Virus record (IMG/VR): IMGVR_UViG_3300017598_001815
Coordinates: 1 to 54,055 of that record
Reading direction: 5' to 3' (one strand)
From: a virus
DNA: 54,055 nt
Under the pieces are notes generated by a model. It searched no databases, was not told the DNA's origin, and was given only the letters and a program-made list of their open reading frames with translations. A program made the position numbers and the translations under genes. Below are positions 1-9,327 of the stretch, piece by piece (position 1 is the stretch's first letter; every line of letters starts with the position of its first letter).

Positions 1-798
1 TCATGCTTTCACTCCTTCGGGTAAGGTTTCTTTACGTTCCTGACAGACAAATTTGAAGGGATGGCTCTGCCACCCCTTGAGGGTTTCATGGCGGAAGGTC
101 AGCATGGTGAGCGGCGGAATTTCCAATTCTCGCCAGCCACGCAGGTCATCCAGAGCGGCTTCGATGTATTCCGGTTCCGAGGCATAGAGCACCGCCCGGT
201 GCTTGCGGCTGTAACGCAGCGACAGCGGCTTGTTCCCCTTGATGACGGTAATGGCCCCGGGATCGAGCCGCGAGGCCAACACGGCGCTCATTTGGCCGCG
301 ACACAGGCGCAGGGCTTTGCGGAAGCCACGACCGTCGATGTTTCCGTCGGGTGCAAAGCGGTCGGCCAGCCTGAAGAGCAGTTCACTGTCCACCTCGGCA
401 TAGCGAGGCAGACCCAGTCTGCGGAACAGATAATTGGCGTTGTAGATGGTGCCGTTATGGGTGCCGATGATGATGCCGGAACGGATCGGATGGTTGTTGC
501 GACTGTTGATTTCGCTGCCCCGGGTCCGCCAGCGAGTGTGTCCCATGAGGATGGTGGTCTGGTTGTCCACCTCGGCCATCAGCTCGTTAAAGGTCGATTC
601 CCTTACCAGCTGGTGTGCTCGGATGGGACGTTTGAAAAGACGGAAATCACCGTCGGTCCTAAGCCATGCCATTCCGCTGGCATGTGGACCGCGCTCTTCA
701 CTGCAGAGCAGCATGCGGATAAAGACCTCGTTCAGGTATTCCCGCTCAGCATTGCGGCGTCGCTTCTGGCCGAAGATGATGCCTACTTGTCCGCACAT
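1..798 (-). CDS. Class II glutamine amidotransferase
   Basis: This is an Ntn-hydrolase that would release ammonia from glutamine for a partner ligase. Cys2, directly after the initiator Met, is the expected catalytic nucleophile (MCGQVG). The family motifs GHTRW (86-90), HNG (114-116) and DSE (137-139) are present. At 265 aa it is only the glutaminase domain, without the synthetase part of GlmS, PurF or AsnB. A good ribosome binding site (AAAAGGAGG) precedes the ATG. The start overlaps the end of the 113-aa gene upstream by 16 bp, and that gene overlaps the amidoligase gene, so the three form one translationally coupled unit. Phages are known to pair such amidotransferases with amidoligases. 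The substrate here is unknown. The gene ends at the window edge with its stop codon inside. Confidence 0.9.
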   Translation of the reverse strand: MCGQVGIIFGQKRRRNAEREYLNEVFIRMLLCSEERGPHASGMAWLRTDGDFRLFKRPIRAHQLVRESTFNELMAEVDNQTTILMGHTRWRTRGSEINSRNNHPIRSGIIIGTHNGTIYNANYLFRRLGLPRYAEVDSELLFRLADRFAPDGNIDGRGFRKALRLCRGQMSAVLASRLDPGAITVIKGNKPLSLRYSRKHRAVLYASEPEYIEAALDDLRGWRELEIPPLTMLTFRHETLKGWQSHPFKFVCQERKETLPEGVKA

Positions 799-1124
799 AA
801 ATCATCCTCCTTTTCAAAGGTGTCCTCCGGCGGCAGGTCGATAAAGGCGTTATCCGGCAAGAACTCCACCAGCCCATGCTTTCCCAGCAGGGTCAGGAAT
901 TCGGCTGCGGCCACTTCCTGATCTTCTGGCAGCTGGAGTTTCCGGTCTGGCTCGATGCGGCCAAGCACCCCGAGCATGTAATCACGGGCGGTCGCTTCGA
1001 TGGTGAATGGTGTCTGGCCTTTCATGATCTCCACCAGCTCCGCGCAGTTTTTGCCTTCCAGAGCGAAGCCGTCAGCTTCCAACGGTTCGCCGTCCAGTGT
1101 TGTCGAGTGGATCAGTATCTTCAT
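783..1124 (-). CDS. Small acidic hypothetical protein in amidoligase cassette
   Basis: This 113-aa protein has no family I recognise. The N-terminal half is mixed and the C-terminus is strongly acidic ([16 protein letters not shown]). No signal peptide, membrane segment or metal-binding cluster is visible. An AGGAGG sequence lies just before its ATG, inside the last codons of the amidoligase gene. It overlaps the amidoligase (stop at 1121) and the amidotransferase (start at 798), which argues that it belongs to the same biochemical unit, perhaps as carrier, substrate or adaptor. That role is inference from position only. It does not look like the cyclotransferase-type protein often found in such cassettes. 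Confidence 0.75.
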   Translation of the reverse strand: MKILIHSTTLDGEPLEADGFALEGKNCAELVEIMKGQTPFTIEATARDYMLGVLGRIEPDRKLQLPEDQEVAAAEFLTLLGKHGLVEFLPDNAFIDLPPEDTFEKEDDLCADK

Positions 1125-2083
1125 GATTCACCTCCTAAAACAGAAAGGCCGGGATTAGACCCGGCCTCTGTGGTTTGAATGGTGGTTTCGGTTTCATCCG
1201 GTTTGGGACGACCTTTCTTGAAGGCCGCGTCACCGGGCATGTTTTTCATCAGGTGTAATCGGGCGGTTTTGAACTCATCCCCTATCAGGCCGAGGTGGAG
1301 CAGAAAGACGCGGAAGTCATACTTGGCGCTTTGCGGATCGAAGTCCCGCTTGCGGCTGGATGCGGCTCTGCCGTTGAGCGCCTTGGCGGCGATGCCCAAA
1401 CAGAACTGCAGGTAGGCTTTGATCTTTCCGGCATGCAGGGTCGCTTCGAACCAGCGAAATTCCACCGTGCCCCGGTACCAGACGTTGTGCAGGTTGACTC
1501 CATGGTAGCGGGTGTTGTCGTAATGCTGGGGCTGGTTGTTGTGATAGCCGTACCAGATGCGGTTCAGCTGGGCCTTGGTCTTAGGCCGGTGCCGTTCGAT
1601 ATTCTGGATCAGCTCGTCACTAACCGGCCGGGTGTAGCGGCGCAGGCGGTCGCTGTTGATCCCGAGAGCATGGAGGATCAGCGGCTCCTGTTTGTAAACC
1701 ACCTTGGCAAGGTTGCCCAGCTTGCGCCCGTCAAAGGGCTCAGCATCGATATGGATGTGGATGCCGCACTGGCTGTTGATTTTTCCACCGGCCTTGCGGA
1801 TGGCCCGAACCACCTCCTGTAGCTGCTCGAGGTCGTCATAAGTCAGTACCGGGCTCACCAGCTCGGCCCGCAGGTGGGATGGCACATTGGTCAGGGAGGC
1901 ATCGTTGACCACCTTCCATTTGCGTCCCCGCAGGTCTTCCACTTCCCATGGGTCGTAGCTGGCCGGTACGCCAACATGCCTGACATGGCCGCCGACCACC
2001 GAGTGGATTGCCCAGGCTATCTGTTCCCGGGTGCGTTTTACGGTCTCGATCTCGATTCCGTATCTGAGTTCTCTTAAATCCAT
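1121..2083 (-). CDS. Amidoligase family protein (COOH-NH2 ligase)
   Basis: This 320-aa protein matches the amidoligase_2 family, ATP-dependent ligases of the glutamine-synthetase fold that join a carboxylate to an amine. Visible family features are the N-terminal GIEIE strand (9-13), ELVSP (74-78), the metal-binding CGIHIHID strand (106-113), a long helical centre, and the [11 protein letters not shown] strand near residue 207. The C-terminal ~50 residues are low in conserved features. It is the first gene of a three-gene cassette with a class II glutaminase, which would supply ammonia. The cassette lies beyond the terminator of the tail operon, so it is probably expressed separately. A hairpin in its last codons (about 1148-1167) could tune expression of the two following genes. 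The product of the reaction is not predictable. Confidence 0.85.
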   Translation of the reverse strand: MDLRELRYGIEIETVKRTREQIAWAIHSVVGGHVRHVGVPASYDPWEVEDLRGRKWKVVNDASLTNVPSHLRAELVSPVLTYDDLEQLQEVVRAIRKAGGKINSQCGIHIHIDAEPFDGRKLGNLAKVVYKQEPLILHALGINSDRLRRYTRPVSDELIQNIERHRPKTKAQLNRIWYGYHNNQPQHYDNTRYHGVNLHNVWYRGTVEFRWFEATLHAGKIKAYLQFCLGIAAKALNGRAASSRKRDFDPQSAKYDFRVFLLHLGLIGDEFKTARLHLMKNMPGDAAFKKGRPKPDETETTIQTTEAGSNPGLSVLGGES

Positions 2084-2270
2084 TCACAGTCTCCGTTTTA
2101 CGGTTTATAACTTGTTGCCGGGCTTGTATTTAAGCCTTCAGCTTACATGTGAATGAATGCTTTAATTCCGTCAGAAAGCAAGTAGAAGAACAGAAAGAAG
2201 CGACATTTAACACCTTTATTTTCAATATGTTACGAGTTTGGCGGCATTCGGGCGAACACATCAAAAGAAA
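2084..2270. other. Non-coding gap upstream of the amidoligase cassette
   Basis: There is no convincing gene here. It should hold the leftward promoter of the amidoligase cassette. A weak candidate -10 (TTATAA) lies near 2105, but I see no good -35, so I do not call a promoter. No copy of the phage 31-bp promoter element is present. A short GGCTT/AAGCC stem is seen near 2121-2136. Confidence 0.4.
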
Positions 2271-2301
2271 CGCCCCGGAAGCGTGCGTACGTTCCGGGGC
2301 A
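2271..2301 (-). terminator. Rho-independent terminator of the tail operon
   Basis: Read leftward this is a GC-rich stem (GCCCCGGAA with TTCCGGGGC) and a short loop, followed by TTTCTTTT. It lies 29 bp beyond the stop of the last tail gene (2330) and separates the tail operon from the amidoligase cassette. Confidence 0.8.
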
Positions 2302-2329
2302 TTGGCTGTTTTTGACGGATGGGATTGGA

Positions 2330-2587
2330 TCAGGAATCCGGGCTGCTACCGGTAATCAAGCTGGTGTGAATCTCCTTATTCAGGGTTTCATCCTGCTTCA
2401 TTTTCTCCAGAAAGGCGGTGCAGGCTTCGGTCTCATCGAGCGGCAATCCCAGCTCCTCTTCCAACCGACTCAACCTGTGGTGCAGGTTTTCGATCAGATT
2501 GAAGGAGTGATCCCGGACCAGTCCTTCCCGTTTTTCCTGTGGAGACGGGATAAATTCTGTCATTCCGCCACGGCGTTTAACGATCAT
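2330..2587 (-). CDS. Small hypothetical protein, end of tail operon
   Basis: This 85-aa protein is largely helical, with a likely coiled coil around residues 28-50 (NLIENLHHRLSRLEEELGL). No family is recognised. The ATG at 2587 has a GGAGG seven bases upstream. A second ATG at 2563 has a weaker site. The gene starts 14 bp after the stop of the 1186-aa tail protein and is the last gene before the operon terminator. Small genes in this position often encode tail-fibre assembly factors or fibre-attached proteins, but nothing in the sequence proves that here. Confidence 0.7.
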   Translation of the reverse strand: MIVKRRGGMTEFIPSPQEKREGLVRDHSFNLIENLHHRLSRLEEELGLPLDETEACTAFLEKMKQDETLNKEIHTSLITGSSPDS

Positions 2588-2600
2588 TTCGTGGCCTCCA

Positions 2601-5600
2601 TCAGCTCAGGGTTGCACCGAGGGTGTGAATCCTCGGATAGGTCAATACGGTTCCGGTCAGCTCAGCCTTGTAGCGCACCTTGTTGCCCTGCGGATCGCTG
2701 AAGGTTCTGACCAGCGTGTATTCGGTCCAGTCTTCATCGATGGGCCGGGTATCGTCGATGGTCATGGCTTCCCATGTTTCACCGCCGTCATTGGAGGCGA
2801 ACCACTGAACACTGGTGCCGCTGGGGATATCCATTTGGGTGTAGACTTTGGTGGATTCCACACCCTGTGTCAGTTCGTTCTCACGGGTCAGATAGGTTCC
2901 TGCGGTGTTGTTAAGGTAGCCGATCAGGTTGACGTCCCGGAAGTTGAGCGCCGGAGTGTCGTTACCCATGCCGGTGCTGAAGCGCACCCGCACCAAAACG
3001 CCATTCGCCAGATTGGGCAGACGTTCTTCCTCAGCCGGAACCACGGCATCCCATGTCTGGCCGCCATCGGTGGAGTATTCCCAGATGAGATGGGTGCCTT
3101 CCGGGATGGCTGAGTATTCATCGATGTTCAGATCAGAGAACTGCACACCGCTAATCAGCTGGAACTGGACCGTGCCTTCATTCTCGAACTCATAGCCATA
3201 GAGTTTCATGGTGAGGTCGGAACCGTTGAGCGGAGTCCAGGTCTCGGCATTGGAGCTTTCCAGAAGCACACCTTCAGCATAGGTCTGTCGGGTGATGATG
3301 CCCTGACGACCGGTTTTTCCGAGGGTAGCGGTGCGCACCTTGTAATTGGTGCTGTTGGTCAGCAGAACCACCGCATAGCTGGTATTGGCTTCCGCATAGA
3401 ACGGGTCGTCGAAGCTGATCTTGGTTTCACCGCCGAGATTGATTTCAGACGGCGCGATCACCTTTTCGGCAAAGATGGTGTCATTGGGCAATCCGGTGGT
3501 AACGCCGCGAATCTGAACTGTTACCGGAATGGAGGCATCCCGCTCGGTGAACTGAATACCCACTGCCGTCAACACCCGGTTTTCCGTGAAACTGAAGGTC
3601 TGGGCCAGCGGATCGCGGCGGACAAAGATGGTGCGGGTTCTCCAGACGGTACGCACCACCGGCACACGAACGATGCGGGTAATGATATTGGTCTGAATAA
3701 AACGCTGAATACGAGTGATCACCAGCGGATCATTGATCTGCAGGCTGGTCCGGGCGGTATACTGGCCATCGGCCATCTCCACGATACGGTTGCCGTTGCG
3801 GGCTTGCGTCGGCACCGTAAATGAGGCACTCACACGTCCGGCATCGTCGCTGACCAGATTGCTGGCCATGACTCGCCCGTCACAGCGCAGGACAATACCA
3901 GTGCGATCCGGGGTGAAGTTGATGCCTGTCACGGCGATGCCGGTCTGACCACGGCGACCGATATTGGGCGTGACCTGCAGCATGGCAGGCGGCTTTTCAA
4001 AGACCGCATACGGGTTGATGTTGCGCTCCTCGGACCAGTCATTCTGTTCGAGTACGACCTGTTCCGCGCCCGGCAAGAGCGCCAGACTGCCAAAGAAGCT
4101 GGCATCGCTGCTGCCAAGATCCACATCGAGCGGATTGGAAATGGCCGAACGATCCGGAGAGGCAAACTTGCCCAGTTCGTTTACCCGGGCATCCCACTCG
4201 GCGTGATAGATGTCCGACTGGGCCGTATTGGAGAAGTCATCCGAGTAGATGCCTTTCTTGGACTGAGCGTCGCGGTTTTGCAGCTCGTTGTTCATCTGAT
4301 ACTGGGCATCGTTGTATTTCAGGTCCTCCACATCTTTGATGATGTCATGGATCTGATCCATAGTGATGCGGGTGAGCCCGAAATTGCGAATGGTCATATC
4401 GGTGGAGTTGGGCGGACAGTCGATGCTGCACATTCCAAGTGTATTTTCCGGAACAATCGGCAGTTTTGGGAAATCCGCTGGAGCGCCTTCGAGTCGCTTG
4501 ATCTCCCGGGTGGTGGCGTAGATGATGTCCTTGCGTCCGAGATAATAATCATAGTCGATACTGCAATTGGAGCCGTTGACCGGTTCATCACCCAGTGCTC
4601 CGCGACCGAAGTTGACCACATTGAGATTACCCAGCTCGATCTGGGTCGTGGACATGGAAACCGCCGCCGAGCTGCTTGCCGGTGGATTGGATGCCACGGG
4701 TTCGTCCACCGCATCATCGATATAAGAGATGGCTTCGCTGCCCAGTTCCTTGATGCGCTGGAAGTCGGTTCTGGAACCGTTGGTCGTGGCCCGGTAAACC
4801 CGGTAGCCGTTGGCACCGTTGACCGGCAGCCAAGAAAGACGGTTCATCTCTCCGGCCAGAGTCATTCTCGAAAGCACACTGCCGGAGTTGAAGGCGGTCT
4901 CACCCGAGCCGTCGAAAGCGGTCACCACATAGTGATAGATCCCGGATACCGGATGGGCGGTAATGCCGAACCAACCGCCGTCCACATAATCCTCGCCTTT
5001 GATCATCTGCTTGGTGTAGGTCCAGCGCACGGTATAGGTGGTTCCGATGGCCGGTTCATTACCGGAGCCAATCCAGTCCACATGGTTCCCGGATTGCTGC
5101 CAGTCGATGCCTTCCTGAAAAATGGTGGCACCCTGACTGACCTCCAGAATATCCACGACCGGATTGGGATCGAGCAGATCCTCACCGCCGCCGACCGAGC
5201 CACGGGTCACGTTGGCGGTCATTTCCACAATGGCTTCCACCTGCGTGGTCTCTTTGAGTGGCGTGGAGTTGACCGGATAACGGCGCTGGCTGATGTTGTA
5301 GGTCTTCTGTTCACCACGCACGGACTTGATAGCCACCGACTTGGGAACCAGCGTTGAGGTGGGCAGATCCCGCTGATGCCGGAATCCCTGAATGTAGGCT
5401 CTGCCCGCATTGGTGATCACCTCGACATCGGTATCATCCACCGAACCGATAAAGCTGTCGAAACCGTCCACCAGATAGCTGCCCGCCTGATCGAAGGTCC
5501 GCTCGGCAAGATTCTGCAACAGCGAATTGAGTCCTTCGGCGGCGGCAAAGGAGAGCTGATCTTCGGTAATGGAGGAAACCGTTATCCGGCTGCCGGGGAG

Positions 5601-6161
5601 CGTGCCCAGCAGATCGCGCAGATACAGATTGGATTTTTCCTGCACCGTTGCCGTGACATCGCCGGTATCCCGGTCGAATTTGTAAATGGGAACTACCTTG
5701 CGCTCGGTCACGTTATTGGGAAGTGTCAAGCCGGTAGTGTCGGTGGTCTTCAGGGCCAGAACCCACTTTTCACGCTCGCCGGTTGGTTCACCAGTGGCCG
5801 GATTGATCAGTGAAGGGTCCTGCGTGTAGCCGTAATTGTATTTGAGCAGCTCGGCATAGACATAATCCGCGCCGCTGGTGGTGGCAGGATCATAGGTCAA
5901 AGTGGCTCCGGTGACCGCTTCCACATGGCCGTCGATATAGATCATACCCGGTGTCAGAGTAAGCACGTTATCCTGCACCGTGACATCAAGGCCGCTCAGA
6001 ATCGATCCCTCCTTGAAAAGGATATCGGCAATCTTGCGACGCTCGAGGTTGATCAGTTCCTGCTGTTCATTGAGCTCCGAATCAAGCAGGTCCCGATCCT
6101 GATGATAGCGGATGCGTTTGTAGTTCTTGGCGGGATCGAATGTATCTCTTGAAATACTCAT
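2601..6161 (-). CDS. Large tail/baseplate protein with DUF4815 N-terminus
   Basis: This 1186-aa virion protein is probably a tail-fibre or baseplate-attached component. The first ~150 residues (FDPAKNYKRIRYHQDRDLLDSELNEQQ, then LTPGMIYIDGHV) match the DUF4815 family found in contractile-tail phages. Around residues 390-490 there is a fibronectin-III-like segment (SWLPVNGANGYRVYR). Around 740-830 there is an IPT/TIG-like segment (VTPNIGRRGQTGIAVTGINFTPDRTGIVL). The C-terminal third is beta-rich, with two repeated WxxSxDGGxTWxA-like units near 1030 and 1120 (EYSTDGGQTWDAV, FASNDGGETWEAM), typical of carbohydrate-contact or structural fibre modules. It starts after a CCGGAGG site and follows the 177-aa tail protein. 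Host-range involvement is plausible but inferred. Confidence 0.85.
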   Translation of the reverse strand: MSISRDTFDPAKNYKRIRYHQDRDLLDSELNEQQELINLERRKIADILFKEGSILSGLDVTVQDNVLTLTPGMIYIDGHVEAVTGATLTYDPATTSGADYVYAELLKYNYGYTQDPSLINPATGEPTGEREKWVLALKTTDTTGLTLPNNVTERKVVPIYKFDRDTGDVTATVQEKSNLYLRDLLGTLPGSRITVSSITEDQLSFAAAEGLNSLLQNLAERTFDQAGSYLVDGFDSFIGSVDDTDVEVITNAGRAYIQGFRHQRDLPTSTLVPKSVAIKSVRGEQKTYNISQRRYPVNSTPLKETTQVEAIVEMTANVTRGSVGGGEDLLDPNPVVDILEVSQGATIFQEGIDWQQSGNHVDWIGSGNEPAIGTTYTVRWTYTKQMIKGEDYVDGGWFGITAHPVSGIYHYVVTAFDGSGETAFNSGSVLSRMTLAGEMNRLSWLPVNGANGYRVYRATTNGSRTDFQRIKELGSEAISYIDDAVDEPVASNPPASSSAAVSMSTTQIELGNLNVVNFGRGALGDEPVNGSNCSIDYDYYLGRKDIIYATTREIKRLEGAPADFPKLPIVPENTLGMCSIDCPPNSTDMTIRNFGLTRITMDQIHDIIKDVEDLKYNDAQYQMNNELQNRDAQSKKGIYSDDFSNTAQSDIYHAEWDARVNELGKFASPDRSAISNPLDVDLGSSDASFFGSLALLPGAEQVVLEQNDWSEERNINPYAVFEKPPAMLQVTPNIGRRGQTGIAVTGINFTPDRTGIVLRCDGRVMASNLVSDDAGRVSASFTVPTQARNGNRIVEMADGQYTARTSLQINDPLVITRIQRFIQTNIITRIVRVPVVRTVWRTRTIFVRRDPLAQTFSFTENRVLTAVGIQFTERDASIPVTVQIRGVTTGLPNDTIFAEKVIAPSEINLGGETKISFDDPFYAEANTSYAVVLLTNSTNYKVRTATLGKTGRQGIITRQTYAEGVLLESSNAETWTPLNGSDLTMKLYGYEFENEGTVQFQLISGVQFSDLNIDEYSAIPEGTHLIWEYSTDGGQTWDAVVPAEEERLPNLANGVLVRVRFSTGMGNDTPALNFRDVNLIGYLNNTAGTYLTRENELTQGVESTKVYTQMDIPSGTSVQWFASNDGGETWEAMTIDDTRPIDEDWTEYTLVRTFSDPQGNKVRYKAELTGTVLTYPRIHTLGATLS

Positions 6162-6176
6162 CTCTTTTACCTCCGG

Positions 6177-6710
6177 TTATATTTTGATGATCCCGACCAA
6201 CTCCACGCGGGTATCGGAAATCTTGTTGAAATCTGGAATGTTCTTCACTTCGTACAGGTAGCCCGGGCGCAGCACCTCACCGACCGGATTGGTGTCCTGA
6301 TGGAACACGCCGCCCATGGCCAAATCACCGCTCACACTGGCCACGTATTCGACATCGCCGCCGAAAAAGCCGTATTCACGAATGGTGATACCGTTAGCTT
6401 CGGCCTCATCAAAGCGAAAGAAGATGCCGATGGTGTTGGTCTCTTCACCGGTTTCAAGATAGCGGACACCATTGACCACCAGCGCACCCTCGGCGTCCTC
6501 TTTGAGGAAGGTACGTTTGTAGAACCGCTTTCTGGCACGCTCGTTTTTAAGTGCAGCCTGCTCGATGTCCGGCGCGGGCGGATTCTGCGGTTCTGTGAAT
6601 GTTTCATCTCCATCCCCGATGGCGCAGTGGGTAATGCCTTCCACTGCCTGTCCCATCAGGAGCTTTGCCGTCAATACACGGCCTGATTTGACTATGAGTC
6701 CTAATGCCAT
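6177..6710 (-). CDS. Tail fibre/collar-like structural protein
   Basis: This 177-aa protein opens with a segment like the N-terminal attachment region of phage fibre proteins (LTAKLLMGQAVEGITHCAIGDGDE), followed by beta-rich sequence with tidy strand-turn patterns. No enzymatic motif is seen. A GGAGAAGACC site precedes the ATG. It lies between the 139-aa protein and the DUF4815 protein, in the run of tail-tip genes. Its family assignment is tentative. The structural role rests on gene order and composition. Confidence 0.7.
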   Translation of the reverse strand: MALGLIVKSGRVLTAKLLMGQAVEGITHCAIGDGDETFTEPQNPPAPDIEQAALKNERARKRFYKRTFLKEDAEGALVVNGVRYLETGEETNTIGIFFRFDEAEANGITIREYGFFGGDVEYVASVSGDLAMGGVFHQDTNPVGEVLRPGYLYEVKNIPDFNKISDTRVELVGIIKI

Positions 6711-6720
6711 GGTCTTCTCC

Positions 6721-7140
6721 TTATGTTTGAATCTCGTGTTCTTCGTTGATAATCACATTGAAAATGGTCAGCCCCGCGTCAGCGGAACTGGCGAAATGCT
6801 GCTCCAGATGCTGGGCGGTATCGGCCGTCAATGCCCGGGAACCGCTGATTTGAAGAGCCGTATCCAGCATTGCCTGTCGGGGATGCGTTACTCGAATGAC
6901 GGCAAAAGCCAATTGCTCAAATGCCTGCGGAATGATCAGCCAGGTATCGGAGGATTTAATGAATGAGTTGCGGATAAGCAGTTGGAGATCCATATCCATT
7001 AGTCGCTGCCCAAACACAAGGTTCCGACAATCATGACTGGATGAGACCTCTTTCACGGCGATTATCCGGCAGTCACCATTGATTTGCCGGGTGCCATGAA
7101 CCATCAAAGATGTGTCTGTGCTTATCTGAAATTCAGCCAT
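6721..7140 (-). CDS. Hypothetical tail-operon protein
   Basis: This 139-aa protein is not recognised. It has no signal peptide, membrane span or metal cluster. The ribosome binding site is weak (GGATTTGAT before ATG), suggesting translation coupled to the gene upstream, whose stop is at 7150. It sits between two structural genes of the baseplate/fibre region, so a virion or assembly role is the simplest guess. Confidence 0.65.
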   Translation of the reverse strand: MAEFQISTDTSLMVHGTRQINGDCRIIAVKEVSSSHDCRNLVFGQRLMDMDLQLLIRNSFIKSSDTWLIIPQAFEQLAFAVIRVTHPRQAMLDTALQISGSRALTADTAQHLEQHFASSADAGLTIFNVIINEEHEIQT

Positions 7141-7149
7141 ATCAAATCC

Positions 7150-7743
7150 TTAAACAATTGGGTTCTCTGTTCCGGTGAGGCGCAGCTTGATATCGATCTT
7201 GTTCTGAACGGGTGTGCCCGAAAGTACCGTGCAGCGACGCCAGAAAGAGGTGGTTTGATTGTGGGCCTTTGCTCCGAGGTTGAGCGGCGTACTCTGGGTG
7301 GCTGCATCGAGTCCGGCCTGTGTGAGCGCGAGCTTGTACCAGACCGATTCGTCGGTTTCGAACTCGTCGATCGGGTCCACCACCAGCCCTGTATAGTCGT
7401 ATCCGGAATAGACCGGCGCATCTGCCGCGTGGGATGTTGCCACGGTATTGGCCACGGCGCGTCTTACGGTCAGATTGTTGGTTCCACCACCGGAAAGGAT
7501 CTGCATCTGCTCGGTGCCGATCACGATGTATTCCGCATCGGCAAAGCGCGGTTCAGTCAGTTCTATGTCGGTCTGGATGTCATCAATCGGTGTAGCGAGC
7601 GTGGTCTGTTCATTGGCCACGAAAATCTGCCGGTCTTTGATTTCTCCATCTGTGCCGTTGTAGTTGTCCGCATCCGGATTGCTGAAATCGCCTTCCGAAA
7701 TCTGCTGGGTCAACGGTTCATCGAGGTATAAGTGAATTGCCAT
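7150..7743 (-). CDS. Hypothetical baseplate/tail protein
   Basis: This 197-aa protein is beta-rich with many Asp and Thr residues (FVANEQTTLATPIDDIQTDIELTEP). Its middle part (EYIVIGTEQMQILSGGGTNNLTVRRAV) resembles small beta-sandwich modules seen in other phage tail-tip proteins. It follows the gpI-like baseplate gene by 9 bp and has AGGAGATATT before the ATG. No specific family is assigned. Confidence 0.65.
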   Translation of the reverse strand: MAIHLYLDEPLTQQISEGDFSNPDADNYNGTDGEIKDRQIFVANEQTTLATPIDDIQTDIELTEPRFADAEYIVIGTEQMQILSGGGTNNLTVRRAVANTVATSHAADAPVYSGYDYTGLVVDPIDEFETDESVWYKLALTQAGLDAATQSTPLNLGAKAHNQTTSFWRRCTVLSGTPVQNKIDIKLRLTGTENPIV

Positions 7744-7752
7744 AATATCTCC

Positions 7753-9327
7753 TTAGACAGGCCATTGGGTTACTTGATATTGGTTCACGGCACTCTCTAT
7801 TACGGCTTCCTGCGCTTCACTGAAATCCTGCTGACGGAACAGCCAGCGGTAGGAAGGTTCGGTGAACCGGAAACCCGCCTGATTGAGTTTCATCCGGCCG
7901 ATGCGGAGCGGTCGGGTTCGGTCCACGGAGAGGCGTAAAGAGGTCGTGTTGAGGGCGCGTTGGTTAAGGCTTAAAGGCACAATCCGTGGGCGTTGGAGAG
8001 AACCTGTATCCACATAGACTTCAAGCGATGCCCGTTCTCCGGTGAGGTTTGCATTAGTCAAAGTCCGGTTGTTGAGTACATTCGCGTTGAGCTTGAATAC
8101 AGGCCCTCTCCGACGCCAGCGGTTAATCAGATCGGATGCTTCGGTGACACCGGCTTTGCATCCGGCGGCGGCAACCAGTAGAGCGCTGCTGTGTCCACCC
8201 TGAATCGCATTGATGACCACATCCCCGTTGAGCGGTGAGCGGCCCAGCTGGAAACATTGCCGATTTCTCGCTTCGATGTTTAAGCCGAAGGTCTGTCTGT
8301 TCTGCAGGGCTTCCGAAGCCGCTGCCTGCAGAATTGAAAAGAGGTCTTTCTGCCGGAAGCAGTAAAGGGTTTCCGCATCGGCAAAGGACAGTTTGCGGCG
8401 GTTGATATGGTCAGCTGAGAGATTGAAACCGGATTCGACAATATCGGTGAGGTAATCTCTTCCGGTATAGATCGGGTTACAGAAGGACAGCCTGCCCTCG
8501 CGGATGGAGGTGTTCACCAGCCGTCTTTCGTTGAGCGGCCTGTGATTGAGGCGCATCCTGTTTTGACGGCCATGAAAACGGGCTACCTTGTTGGCGGCCC
8601 GGTCGATTTCAGGAACCATCTCCACGGTGCTGGTCAGCTGCAGGTAATCGTATATCCGTTGCTTGTTGGTCAGATGGCGACAGGAGCCAAGACGGCTTCT
8701 TCCCAGCACGAAGGTTTCATCGAGAAATGCCAGAACCACACTGCGGACATGGGCGGCGTTCTGAAATTCCAGATCGGACCCGATCTCCAGAAACGTGGCC
8801 AGCCACTGCAGGAAAAAGGCCCGGGTGCCTGCGGGGTGATGAAAAGACAATGCATCCCGTACACCTTCAGCCAGGTTGAGACTGTGAACCCGATACACCC
8901 CGAGACTGAACACATTGCCGGGGAGTTTTGCCGAGCTCAATCGGGAGCGGGAGTTCAAACGGAGAGCACTGCGGAAGGTTTCTTCGATTTGCCCCTCCCA
9001 GCCAATTGATGCAAGGCTGCGATCGATGGCCGGAATGGTCCCTTTGCGCCGGTATATTTCGACCGCCTCACGGATCAGCCGACGCTGGTTTTCCGGCGTG
9101 TCCGTGCCGTCATAGCGGTGGCCGACCAGATACGCGAGCAAGGGCAGAAAACGCTCGTCACAGCGCTCCACATTAAAAATGTCGGGGAACCTGTCGATGG
9201 CCTCCTTGATATCATCGAGAGTGCCTGCTGGGAGTGAAAGCAGAGAGCGAAGGTCACCGCTTTCATCCTTGTGCTCATACAGCGGCGGCAGCAGATCGAT
9301 AAGATTGTTCTGGAACCAGTCCGCCAC
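7753..9327 (-). CDS. Baseplate wedge protein, P2 gpI-like (tail protein I)
   Basis: This 524-aa protein begins with a recognisable phage tail protein I domain. It has DLLPPLYEHKDESGDLRSLL, then FDERFLPLLAYLVG-like and RRKGTIPAIDRSLASIGWEG segments (roughly residues 10-115), and continues to about 190. The C-terminal ~330 residues are an extension made of repeated LxxRxLN/GxRxxF-type short strands, longer than in P2, whose gpI is under 200 aa. Its start codon overlaps the stop of the baseplate J gene, as in P2-like and contractile injection system gene orders (gp25/W, J, I). It is likely part of the baseplate wedge to which fibres attach. Confidence 0.85.
   Translation of the reverse strand: MADWFQNNLIDLLPPLYEHKDESGDLRSLLSLPAGTLDDIKEAIDRFPDIFNVERCDERFLPLLAYLVGHRYDGTDTPENQRRLIREAVEIYRRKGTIPAIDRSLASIGWEGQIEETFRSALRLNSRSRLSSAKLPGNVFSLGVYRVHSLNLAEGVRDALSFHHPAGTRAFFLQWLATFLEIGSDLEFQNAAHVRSVVLAFLDETFVLGRSRLGSCRHLTNKQRIYDYLQLTSTVEMVPEIDRAANKVARFHGRQNRMRLNHRPLNERRLVNTSIREGRLSFCNPIYTGRDYLTDIVESGFNLSADHINRRKLSFADAETLYCFRQKDLFSILQAAASEALQNRQTFGLNIEARNRQCFQLGRSPLNGDVVINAIQGGHSSALLVAAAGCKAGVTEASDLINRWRRRGPVFKLNANVLNNRTLTNANLTGERASLEVYVDTGSLQRPRIVPLSLNQRALNTTSLRLSVDRTRPLRIGRMKLNQAGFRFTEPSYRWLFRQQDFSEAQEAVIESAVNQYQVTQWPV

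Noticed and set aside
2149-2355. A 68-aa plus-strand frame in the gap after the tail operon
   Set aside because: No ribosome binding site, and it runs across the terminator hairpin. No family features.
4203-5357. A 384-aa plus-strand open frame inside the 1186-aa tail gene
   Set aside because: Long antisense frames arise from codon bias in GC-rich genes. The minus gene has DUF4815, fibronectin-like and TIG-like segments.
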